Both the position numbers and the translations under genes were made by a program. The notes beneath the pieces were generated by a model. That model ran no database searches, was not told the origin of the DNA, and saw only the letters and a list, made by a program, of their open reading frames with translations. A stretch of DNA of 9,626 nt. Source: JBFHNV01 sp965365655. GTDB lineage: Bacteria > Pseudomonadota > Gammaproteobacteria > HK1. The stretch lies in contig CBDUCN010000207.1 of NCBI GenBank assembly GCA_965365655.1, forward strand, positions 1-9,626, given 5' to 3'. Shown here one piece after another: positions 1 to 6,010 of the stretch (position 1 is its first letter; every line of letters starts with the position of its first letter).

Positions 1-234
1 CCGACGCGCAGGAAGCTGGGCTACAAGGATCAGCGCGAGCTGGCCGCGCTGCCGGAGCGCATCGAGGCGCTGGAGCGCGAGGTCCAGCACCTGCAGGCCA
101 CGATGGCCGATCCGGACTTCTACAAGGGCGACGGCGAGCGCGTCGCCGCTGCGCGCGACGAGCTCGCGCGCAGCGAGGCGGCGCTGGAGCGCTGCTACGC
201 GCGCTGGGCCGAGCTCGAGGACGCGGCGGGGTGA
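1..234 (+). CDS. uup: ABC-F ATPase Uup, C-terminal end (partial, 5' end outside window)
   Basis: The window opens inside this gene; 77 codons remain before TGA at 232-234. The visible peptide begins PTRKLGYKDQRELAALPERI and continues as heptad-like charged helices rich in Glu, Arg, Ala and Leu, with an ADPDFYKGDGERV turn and a final ERCYARWAELE segment. This matches, from memory, the C-terminal coiled-coil domain of E. coli Uup (KLSYKLQRELEQLP..., ending FERWEYLE). In the family this domain follows two soluble ABC ATPase domains and binds branched DNA. Uup has no membrane domain and acts in the cytoplasm on ribosomes or DNA; loss raises precise transposon excision in E. coli. Both ATPase cassettes lie outside the window, so their integrity cannot be judged. 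The methyltransferase gene follows 31 bases downstream on the same strand and may be cotranscribed. Confidence 0.88.
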   Translation, partial: PTRRKLGYKDQRELAALPERIEALEREVQHLQATMADPDFYKGDGERVAAARDELARSEAALERCYARWAELEDAAG

Positions 235-265
235 GCGCGCAGCCGCCCGGCGCCCGGGAGCCGCG

Positions 266-709
266 GTGAACGGCGCGGCGATCTCCCACCTGCAGGTCGC
301 GGCGCAGTTCACCGGCATCGCGCTGACCCTGGTCCCGGTGCCGGGCACGCCGCACGGTCCCGCCGCGGCCCTCGCGGCGTGCGTCGCCGGCGCCGCGCTC
401 GGCATCGCGACGCTCGCGCACAACCGCCTCGGCAACTTCCGCGTGTACCCGGAGCCGAAGTCCGGCGCGCGGCTCGTCACCAGCGGCCCGTACGCGCTGA
501 TCCGCCACCCGATGTACAGCGCGCTGCTGCTGATGATGGCCGGCATCGCGGCCTGGAACGCCCACCCGCTGAACCTCGCGGGCCTCGCGCTGACCGCCGC
601 CGCCGTGGTGTCCAAGGCCGCGCGCGAGGAACGCTTCCTGATGGCCGCGTTCGACGGCTACGACGCGTACCGGGCGCGCACCCGGCGCTTCATCCCGTGG
701 CTGTACTGA
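266..709 (+). CDS. Isoprenylcysteine carboxyl methyltransferase-family membrane protein
   Basis: This 147-residue integral-membrane protein belongs to the ICMT/phospholipid methyltransferase group, which uses S-adenosylmethionine. Hydrophobic segments lie near residues 11-25, 33-51 and 86-113. The family signature is clear: T72-S73-G74-P75-Y76 followed by R80-H81-P82-M83-Y84, then a C-terminal block with EE near 121-122 and F-D-G-Y-x-x-Y-R-x-R-T-R-R-F-I-P-W-L-Y at the end. In ICMT relatives the RHPxY region and the terminal Glu/Tyr block surround the SAM pocket. The start is GTG at 266, with GGGAG at 256-260 five bases upstream; a GTG overlapping the uup stop is in another frame and closes at once. 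Bacteria lack prenylated CAAX proteins, so the true substrate is unknown; small lipid, amine or thiol methylation is possible. Specificity is not readable from the sequence. Confidence 0.85.
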   Translation: MNGAAISHLQVAAQFTGIALTLVPVPGTPHGPAAALAACVAGAALGIATLAHNRLGNFRVYPEPKSGARLVTSGPYALIRHPMYSALLLMMAGIAAWNAHPLNLAGLALTAAAVVSKAAREERFLMAAFDGYDAYRARTRRFIPWLY

Positions 710-888
710 GAAGGGCGTGAATTGTTCGCCCGCCTGCTGCGCGGGAGATGTTCACGAACCCGTGCGTGGTCCGGGTGCGGCGGCAGGGAACGCCTCGTTG
801 CCGCACCGCCCACGGTCCCGGCCCGCGCGCCGCGGCGCGCCCGGCTCAGGTGCCGTTGCGCGCGACGACCGCCCGGCGATCGCGACGC
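710..888. other. Convergent intergenic region with several inverted repeats
   Basis: This 179-base gap separates the ends of the methyltransferase gene and recQ, which converge. I see no credible gene. It holds GGGCG/CGCCC at 713-717 and 727-731, CCCGC/GCGGG at 729-733 and 741-745, an 8-bp stem GGTGCGGC/GCCGCACC at 774-781 and 800-807, and a perfect 16-bp palindrome at 825-840. None is followed by a T-run on either strand, so canonical intrinsic termination is not supported, but the hairpins may define or protect transcript ends. Confidence 0.5.
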
Positions 889-2706
889 TCACGCCGCCGC
901 GTGCTCGTGGATGATCTCGAGGAACGCCTCCCCGTAGCGCTCGAGCTTCTTGTCGCCGACGCCCGGGATCTCGCCGAACTCGGCCAGGCTGCGCGGGCGC
1001 CGCGCCACCATCTCTACGAGGCTCGCGTCGTGGAAGATCACGTACGGGGGCACGCCCTGCTGCTCGGCCAGCTCGCGGCGCCGCGCGCGCAGCGCCTCCC
1101 ACAGCGCCTCCCCGCCCGGCGGCACGCCGGCCGACGGGCTCGCACCGGTCTCGGCGGCGCGCGTGCGCGGGCGCAGGCCGCGCGCGTCACGCCGCAGCGC
1201 CAGCGTCTCCTCGCCGCGCAGCAGCGCACGGCTGGTCTCGGTCAGGCGCAGCGTCCCGTAGCCTTCCATGTCCACGCTCAGGAAGCCGCGCGCGACGAGC
1301 TGGCGGAACACCGAGCGCCACTCCTTCGCGTCCAGCTCGGTGCCGATGCCGAAGGTGCTCAGCCGGTCGTGACGCAGGCGCCGCACGCGCTCGCCGTCCT
1401 TGCCCAGCAGCACGTCGATCACGTGCCCGGCACCGAAGCGCTGGCCGGTGCGGTACACGCACGACAGCGCCTTGCGCGCGGGCTCGGTCGCGTCCCAGGT
1501 CGCGGGAGGTGAGAGGCAGTTGTCGCAGTTGCCGCACGGCTCGGGCAGGCGTTCGCCGAAGTACTCCAGCAGCACCCGCCGCCGGCAGCCCGTGACCTCG
1601 CAGTAGCCGAGCATCGCATCGAGCTTGCGCACTTCCAGGCGCTTGCGCTCGGCCCCGGCCTCGGAGCCGTCCACCATCTGGCGCAGCATGATCACGTCCT
1701 GCAGCCCGTAGGCCATCCACGCGTCCGCCGGCAGGCCGTCGCGCCCCGCGCGTCCCGTCTCCTGGTAGTAGGCCTCCAGGCTCTTCGGGAGATCGAGGTG
1801 CGCGACGAAGCGCACGTTCGACTTGTCGATGCCCATGCCGAACGCGATGGTGGCCACCATCACGACGCCCTCCTCGCGCAGGAAGATCTCCTGGTGCTCG
1901 TCGCGCTTCCCCGACGGCATCCCTGCGTGGTACGGCAGCGCGCGGAAGCCGCGCAGGTTCAGCCACTCGGCGGTCTCGTCGACCTTGCGCCGCGAGAGGC
2001 AGTACACGATGCCGGCGTCGCCGGAGTGCTCGCGGCTCAGGAACTGCCGCAGCTGCTCGCGCGCGTTGTTCTTCGGCACAACCGCATAGCGGATGTTCGG
2101 GCGGTCGAAGCCGCTGACGAACACCCGCGCCTCCGCGAGGCCCAGGCGCTCGACGATCTCGCGACGCGTGGGCTCGTCGGCGGTCGCCGTCAGCGCGATG
2201 CGCGGCACCGCCGGGAAGCGCTCGTGCAGCACCGACAGCTCGCCGTACTCGGGCCGGAAGTCGTGCCCCCACTGCGACACGCAGTGCGCCTCGTCGATCG
2301 CGAACAGCGACAGCGGCACCGACTCCAGCAACGTCAGCGTGCGCTCGCCGAGCAGGCGCTCGGGCGCGACGTACACGAGGTCCAGATCGCCAGCGCGCAG
2401 GCGCGCCTCGATGCGCAGCACCTCGTCGTAGTCGAGGGACGAGTTCAGGAACGCGGCGCTCACGCCGGCCTCGCGCAGCGCCGCCACCTGGTCGCGCATC
2501 AGCGCGATCAGCGGCGAGACCACGACCGCGACGCCGTCGCGCAGCAGCGCCGGCACCTGGTAGCACAGCGACTTGCCGCCGCCGGTGGGCATCAGCACCA
2601 GCGCATCGCCGCCGCGCGCGACGTGCTCGATGATCGCGTGCTGCTGGCCCCGGAAGTGCTCGTACCCGAAGACCCGCTGCAGAACGTCCTGTGGGGTCCC
2701 GGCCAT
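889..2706 (-). CDS. recQ: ATP-dependent DNA helicase RecQ
   Basis: A complete 605-residue RecQ, the same size as E. coli RecQ. It is a cytoplasmic 3'-5' superfamily 2 helicase that unwinds duplex, forked and recombination-intermediate DNA. In order: motif 0 FGYEHFRGQQ (13-22), Walker A TGGGKS (41-46), DEAH (138-141) followed by the aromatic-rich loop around CVSQWGHDFRPEY, a TATA-type motif III (173-176), and motif VI QETGRAGRDG (315-324). The zinc-binding cysteines are at about 374, 391, 394 and 397, with the same 17-3-3 spacing as in E. coli. A winged-helix region follows. An HRDC domain (about 523-600) contains VPPYVIFHDASLVEMV and GVGDKKLERYG. I chose ATG at 2706; an in-frame GTG at 2727 would add seven residues (MCCYDRT) unlike the family. 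Neither start has a strong Shine-Dalgarno. It is the last gene of a possible rhlE-orf64-recQ unit. No key residue is missing. Confidence 0.97.
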   Translation of the reverse strand: MAGTPQDVLQRVFGYEHFRGQQHAIIEHVARGGDALVLMPTGGGKSLCYQVPALLRDGVAVVVSPLIALMRDQVAALREAGVSAAFLNSSLDYDEVLRIEARLRAGDLDLVYVAPERLLGERTLTLLESVPLSLFAIDEAHCVSQWGHDFRPEYGELSVLHERFPAVPRIALTATADEPTRREIVERLGLAEARVFVSGFDRPNIRYAVVPKNNAREQLRQFLSREHSGDAGIVYCLSRRKVDETAEWLNLRGFRALPYHAGMPSGKRDEHQEIFLREEGVVMVATIAFGMGIDKSNVRFVAHLDLPKSLEAYYQETGRAGRDGLPADAWMAYGLQDVIMLRQMVDGSEAGAERKRLEVRKLDAMLGYCEVTGCRRRVLLEYFGERLPEPCGNCDNCLSPPATWDATEPARKALSCVYRTGQRFGAGHVIDVLLGKDGERVRRLRHDRLSTFGIGTELDAKEWRSVFRQLVARGFLSVDMEGYGTLRLTETSRALLRGEETLALRRDARGLRPRTRAAETGASPSAGVPPGGEALWEALRARRRELAEQQGVPPYVIFHDASLVEMVARRPRSLAEFGEIPGVGDKKLERYGEAFLEIIHEHAAA

Positions 2707-2772
2707 CGTGCGATCGTAGCAGCACACCCGCGCCGGGCGCCGTCGGCCGGCGCCGCGGGCGGGTGTCAGCCG

Positions 2773-2967
2773 TCAGCGATCGGCTTCGGCGGCGCCGGAG
2801 TCGTCGTCGTCGCGCTCGACGTCCGCCGGCGGCGCATCCTCACCGGCCTCCTGGCGCCGCTTCTCCTCGCGGGCCGCGGCCTTCTCCTCGCGCTTGGCCT
2901 CGCGCTTCGCGGCCTTCGCCTTCGCGCGCATGTTCTTCTCGAACGAGTAGTTCTTCCTGGCTCCCAC
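2773..2967 (-). CDS. Small highly charged protein between rhlE and recQ
   Basis: A 64-residue protein with two halves. The N-terminal two thirds (MGARKNYSFEKNMRAKAKAA and onward to about residue 41) is dense in Lys, Arg, Ala and Glu and should form a long charged helix. The C-terminal part is acidic, with a DDDD run around residues 53-56. There is no signal peptide, membrane segment or cysteine. The start is GTG at 2967, and GGGAGG at 2973-2978 sits five bases upstream, which makes translation credible. I recall similar short RKNYSFEK-type hypothetical proteins in other proteobacteria, but cannot verify this, and I know of no assigned function. It lies 58 bases after rhlE and 66 before recQ on the same strand, so it is probably cotranscribed with helicase genes. 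A role in RNA or ribosome binding would suit its composition but is only inference. Confidence 0.72.
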   Translation of the reverse strand: MGARKNYSFEKNMRAKAKAAKREAKREEKAAAREEKRRQEAGEDAPPADVERDDDDSGAAEADR

Positions 2968-2972
2968 GGCAG

Positions 2973-2978
2973 CCTCCC
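2973..2978 (-). promoter_or_regulatory. Ribosome binding site of the 64-residue charged protein
   Basis: On the minus strand this reads GGGAGG, five bases before the GTG at 2967. It fixes the start and is the main evidence, beyond composition, that this short reading frame is translated. Confidence 0.7.
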
Positions 2979-3025
2979 GAATCCCGATTCTCTAGGTCGT
3001 CGTCAGTCAGCGGCGGCGCCGCCGA

Positions 3026-4300
3026 TCACGCGCGGCGCCGCCGGCCGCCTCCGGAGTTCCCGCGCGCGCGGCCTCCCGCGCGCGCCCCGCCCCCGGAGCC
3101 CGGGCGCGGACGCTGGTTGCGGCCGAGGCCGCCGCGCAGGATGGGCTCCGCCGCGATGCGCGGGTCCGGCTCGAAGCCCGGCAACACCCGCGTCTCCAGC
3201 CGCCGCCCCAGCACCCGCTCGATGTCGCGCAGCAGCTTGTCCTCGTCCACGCAGACCAGCGACACCGCATGGCCCGTCGCGCCGGCGCGCCCGGTGCGCC
3301 CGATGCGGTGCACGTAGTCCTCGGGCACGAACGGCAGCTCGAAATTCACGACATGGGGCAGCCCGTCGATGTCGAGGCCGCGGGCCGCGATCTCGGTCGC
3401 CGCGAGCACCCGTACGCGCCCGGCCTTGAAGTCGGCCAGCGCCTTGGTGCGCGCCGACTGGCTCTTGTTGCCGTGGATCGCGGCGGCGGTGATGCCCGCC
3501 TTCTCGAGGCGCTGCGCGAGGCGGTTCGCGCCGTGCTTGGTGCGCGTGAACACCAGCACCTGCGACCAGTCGCCGCGGTGCACGAGCTCCGCGAGCAGCT
3601 CCGGCTTGCGCTCGCGGTCCACCTTGTACGCGGTCTGCTCGACCAGCGCCGCGGTCGCGTTGCGGCGCGCGACCTCGACCACCTGCGGGCTGTCCAGCAG
3701 GCGGTCGGCCAGCGCGCGGATCTCGTCCGGAAAGGTCGCGCTGAAGAGGAGGTTCTGGCGCTTCTCGGGCAGCAGCTTGAGCACCCGCCTGATGTCGTGG
3801 ATGAAGCCCATGTCCAGCATGCGGTCGGCCTCGTCCAGCACCAGGATCTCGACCTTCGAGAGGTCCACGGTGCCCTGGCCGGCGTGGTCCAGCAGCCGCC
3901 CGGGGGTCGCCACCAGCACGTCCACGCCGCGGCGCAGCCGGTCCACCTGCGGCTGCATGCCGACGCCGCCGAAGACCACCGTCGCGCTGAGCGGCAGGTG
4001 CCCGCCGTAGGTGCGAACGCTCTCCTCGACCTGCGCGGCGAGCTCGCGGGTGGGCACCAGCACCAGCGCCCGCACCGCGTGACGCGGTCCGCGCGGGCGC
4101 TCGACCGACGTCAGTCGCTGCAGCAACGGCAGCGTGAAGCCGGCGGTCTTGCCGGTGCCTGTCTGCGCGGCGGCGAGGAGATCGGCGCCGGCAAGGATGG
4201 GGGGAATGGCCTTCGCCTGGACAGGCGTCGGTTCGGTATAGCCCTGCTCGCGCACGGCGCGAAGCAGCTCGGGCATCAAGCCCAGATCGTCGAAGGACAG
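3026..4300 (-). CDS. rhlE: DEAD-box ATP-dependent RNA helicase RhlE (probable CTG start)
   Basis: A 424-residue cytoplasmic RNA helicase of the RhlE subgroup, which remodels rRNA precursors and mRNA. Counting from CTG: SFDDLGL (2-8) and GYTEPTPVQ (20-28) form the Q motif; motif I AQTGTGKT is at 45-52, PTRELA at 83-88, TPGR at 132-135, DEAD at 156-159, SAT at 187-189, and HRIGRTGR at 331-338. A basic Gly/Arg-rich tail, typical of RhlE, occupies about 390-424 and ends RRRRA. Start choice: the first ATG/GTG/TTG in frame is TTG at 4279 followed by ATG at 4276, but these lack a nearby Shine-Dalgarno and would delete the conserved SFDDLGL, including the Q-motif phenylalanine. CTG at 4300 restores it and has AGGAG at 4309-4313 eight bases upstream; an in-frame stop lies at 4325-4327. 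Either initiation is at CTG or a genomic ATG was changed or misread. It is first in the possible rhlE-orf64-recQ unit. Confidence 0.95.
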   Translation of the reverse strand: MSFDDLGLMPELLRAVREQGYTEPTPVQAKAIPPILAGADLLAAAQTGTGKTAGFTLPLLQRLTSVERPRGPRHAVRALVLVPTRELAAQVEESVRTYGGHLPLSATVVFGGVGMQPQVDRLRRGVDVLVATPGRLLDHAGQGTVDLSKVEILVLDEADRMLDMGFIHDIRRVLKLLPEKRQNLLFSATFPDEIRALADRLLDSPQVVEVARRNATAALVEQTAYKVDRERKPELLAELVHRGDWSQVLVFTRTKHGANRLAQRLEKAGITAAAIHGNKSQSARTKALADFKAGRVRVLAATEIAARGLDIDGLPHVVNFELPFVPEDYVHRIGRTGRAGATGHAVSLVCVDEDKLLRDIERVLGRRLETRVLPGFEPDPRIAAEPILRGGLGRNQRPRPGSGGGARAGGRARGNSGGGRRRRA

Positions 4301-4308
4301 GGTAGCGT

Positions 4309-4313
4309 CTCCT
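4309..4313 (-). promoter_or_regulatory. Ribosome binding site deciding the rhlE CTG start
   Basis: On the minus strand this is AGGAG, eight bases before CTG at 4300-4298. It is 29 bases from TTG 4279 and 32 from ATG 4276, too far for normal initiation. It therefore supports CTG as the initiator. Confidence 0.65.
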
Positions 4314-4534
4314 GGTTGTCGGCCTCACGGGCTGCGGCCCGCGCCGGTCCAGGCACTGGTTGAACGTCTCCGGGGAACGACCGCGAACGGTCAGCCGCGA
4401 GGGCCGGCGCGCGGACCGAGTGGAAGCGCCAGCGGCGGGCACCATACACGCCCCGCCCCGGGAACGCGAGCCCGCGGCGCCGCGCGCGTCGTGTACCGTG
4501 TCGCGCGGCCGTCCCCCCGCCCCCTCGAACCTCC
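4314..4534. other. Divergent intergenic/5' leader region between rhlE and the carbonic anhydrase-like gene
   Basis: This stretch of about 220 bases must hold the promoters for the two divergent units. I cannot pick out a convincing -35/-10 pair on either strand. The only clear structure is the inverted repeat GACCG-CGAA-CGGTC at 4379-4392, a 5-bp stem with a 4-base loop. It lies about 80 bases upstream of the rhlE start and could be an operator or leader hairpin. An open frame from 4491 into the next gene lacks family resemblance in its first 19 codons and is treated as leader. Confidence 0.4.
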
Positions 4535-4540
4535 AGGAGG
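4535..4540 (+). promoter_or_regulatory. Consensus ribosome binding site of the gamma-carbonic anhydrase-like gene
   Basis: A full AGGAGG, seven bases before GTG at 4548-4550. It selects the GTG over the upstream in-frame ATG at 4491. Confidence 0.85.
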
Positions 4541-4547
4541 ACCGCAC

Positions 4548-5075
4548 GTGATCTACACCGTCGGCGATCGGCGCCCCGAGTTCCTCGGCGAGCACTACGT
4601 GGCGCCCGACGCCACCGTCATCGGCTCCGTCGTCCTCGGACGCGACGCGAGCGTGTGGTTCCAGAGCGTGGTGCGCGGCGACAACGACCTCATCACCATC
4701 GGCGATCGCAGCAACGTCCAGGACGCGTGCGTGCTGCACGTGGACGTCGGGGTGCCGGTGACCATCGGCGCGAACGTCAGCGTGGGCCACCAGGCGATGC
4801 TGCACGGCTGCACGATCGAGGACGGATGCCTGATCGGCATCAACTCGACGATCCTGAACCACACCGTGATCGGCGCCGGCAGCATCGTCGGCGCGAACAG
4901 CCTGATCGCGGAGAACAAGACCATCCCGCCGCGCTCCCTGGTCGTGGGCTCTCCCGGTCGCGTCGTGCGCACCCTGACCGAGGAGCAGTCGGCCGCCTTG
5001 CTCGAGTTCGCTCAGCACTACGTGGACAAGGCGAAGCTGTACCGGGAGACGCTGCGCCCGCTGCCCGGGCAGTAA
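4548..5075 (+). CDS. Gamma-carbonic anhydrase-like hexapeptide-repeat protein (YrdA/PaaY type)
   Basis: A 175-residue cytoplasmic protein with no signal peptide, of the left-handed beta-helix class; members form trimers with metal sites between subunits. Hexapeptide repeats run from about residue 18 to 130 (APDATVIGSVVLG, VTIGANVSVG, TVIGAGSIVG), followed by a C-terminal helix (about 142-170). The metal-ligand pattern of gamma carbonic anhydrases is intact: H64 in VLHVD, H81 in VGHQ and H86 in MLHGC, with R43-G44-D45 and Q58-D59 also conserved. The start is GTG at 4548, supported by AGGAGG seven bases upstream. Many YrdA-type proteins show weak or no carbonic anhydrase activity, so the reaction (CO2 hydration) is likely but not certain; an acyl- or thioester-related role, as with PaaY, is an alternative. 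It is monocistronic here, divergent from rhlE and convergent with phnE2. Confidence 0.92.
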   Translation: MIYTVGDRRPEFLGEHYVAPDATVIGSVVLGRDASVWFQSVVRGDNDLITIGDRSNVQDACVLHVDVGVPVTIGANVSVGHQAMLHGCTIEDGCLIGINSTILNHTVIGAGSIVGANSLIAENKTIPPRSLVVGSPGRVVRTLTEEQSAALLEFAQHYVDKAKLYRETLRPLPGQ

Positions 5076-5192
5076 GCCCGGCGGAGATCGCGGTTCGTGA
5101 ATCGCGGGTCGGGGGCGTGGACGGCTGCACCGCGATGACTGCACGCGCGAGCCCGCCGGCGATGCCCGGATCCCGGCCGGCGGCCGGCCCCG
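5076..5192. other. Convergent intergenic region with two short hairpins, possible transcript ends
   Basis: This lies between the ends of the carbonic anhydrase-like gene and the second phnE. CGCGGTTC at 5089-5096 can pair with GAATCGCG at 5099-5106 (one G-T pair, tight loop), just downstream of the plus-strand gene. GGCCGG at 5175-5180 pairs with CCGGCC at 5184-5189, just past the phnE stop on the minus strand. Neither carries a T-run, so they are weak candidates for terminators. No gene is seen. Confidence 0.35.
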
Positions 5193-6008
5193 TCAGATGA
5201 TCGCGTGGCGCACCTTCGCCGACACCCACTCGCTGACGATCACGGTCGCGAGGATCACGAGCAGGATCAGCGAGACCTGGGTCCACGCCAGCGTGGAGAT
5301 CGAGCTGTCGAGCTGCAGCCCGATACCGCCCGCGCCCACCAGCCCGAGCACGGTGGACTCGCGGATGTTGATGTCCCAGCGGAACACCGAGATGCCGGCG
5401 AACGCCGGCATGATCTGCGGAACGATTCCGTAGGCGAGCACCTGCGGCCCGCTGGCGCCGGTCGCCGTCACCGCCTCCACCTGGCTCTCGTCGATCTCCT
5501 CGATGGCCTCGTAGAGCAGCTTGGCGCAGAAGCCGATGGAGCGAAAGCCGATCGCCAGCACCCCTGCGAACACTCCCGGCCCGATGATCGTGACCAGCAT
5601 CAGCGCCCAGATCAGCGAGTTGATCGAGCGCGAGGCGACGATCACGAACAGCGCGACGGGGCGCACGAACACGACGCTGGGCGTGGTGTTGCGCGCGGCG
5701 CAGAACGCGACCGGCACCGCCATCACCAGCGCCATCACGGTCCCCAGCGTCGCGATGTTGATGGTGTCCCACACCGGACGCCACAGGGTGTCCATGTACT
5801 CCCACTTCGGCGGCACCATGCGCTCGGCGAGGTCGGCGGCCTGCTCCGGCGCGTCCATGACGAACATCCAGATCGTCTTGTCGGAGATGAGCCGCCAGCA
5901 CCACGCGAAGATCGCGACCCCCGTCAGCCAGCCCGCCCACTGGCCCCACTGCGCCAGCGTGGTGCGCCGGCGCCAGACCTTCACGTCGTCGCGCTGCGTG
6001 ACCGGCAC
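5193..6008 (-). CDS. phnE: Phosphonate-type ABC transporter permease, second copy (PhnE2)
   Basis: An inner-membrane permease of 271 residues, the second of two consecutive PhnE-family proteins. After a basic N-terminus (KVWRRRTT) come a first membrane helix (about 22-38), a periplasmic stretch (MDAPEQAADLAERMVPPKWE), and a core of about five helices. The cytoplasmic EAA loop, which docks on PhnC, reads QVEAVTATGASGPQVLAYGIVPQIMP. The family block FRWDINIRESTVLGLVGAGGIG follows. The start is probably GTG at 6008, two bases after the phnE1 stop, which implies translational coupling; a weak AGG lies upstream. GTG at 5984 is an alternative that would remove eight residues. The frame is open far upstream over phnE1, but that part is antisense-like noise. 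It should pair with PhnE1 as a heterodimer. Homodimers are usual in systems with a single phnE. Confidence 0.93.
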   Translation of the reverse strand: MPVTQRDDVKVWRRRTTLAQWGQWAGWLTGVAIFAWCWRLISDKTIWMFVMDAPEQAADLAERMVPPKWEYMDTLWRPVWDTINIATLGTVMALVMAVPVAFCAARNTTPSVVFVRPVALFVIVASRSINSLIWALMLVTIIGPGVFAGVLAIGFRSIGFCAKLLYEAIEEIDESQVEAVTATGASGPQVLAYGIVPQIMPAFAGISVFRWDINIRESTVLGLVGAGGIGLQLDSSISTLAWTQVSLILLVILATVIVSEWVSAKVRHAII

Positions 6009-6010
6009 GG

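Noticed and set aside
2707..2727. Seven-residue N-terminal extension of RecQ from GTG 2727
   Set aside because: No ribosome binding site precedes it, and MCCYDRT does not resemble RecQ N-termini.
1798..3429. A 543-codon plus-strand open frame opposite recQ, the small charged gene and rhlE
   Set aside because: It is an antisense shadow of high-GC coding DNA; its product is Arg/Ala/His-rich low complexity, while recQ and rhlE on the other strand have all their motifs.
4491..4547. Upstream ATG extension of the carbonic anhydrase-like protein
   Set aside because: The extra 19 residues are Pro/Arg-rich and unlike the family, and AGGAGG sits exactly seven bases before GTG 4548.
5089..5106. Intrinsic terminator for the carbonic anhydrase-like gene
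   Set aside because: The hairpin has a too-tight loop and a G-T pair, and no T-run follows; kept only as a weak note in the intergenic entry.
3003..5144. A 713-codon minus-strand open frame spanning rhlE and the carbonic anhydrase-like gene
   Set aside because: It lies out of frame with rhlE and antisense to the carbonic anhydrase-like gene, and its translation has no recognisable domain.
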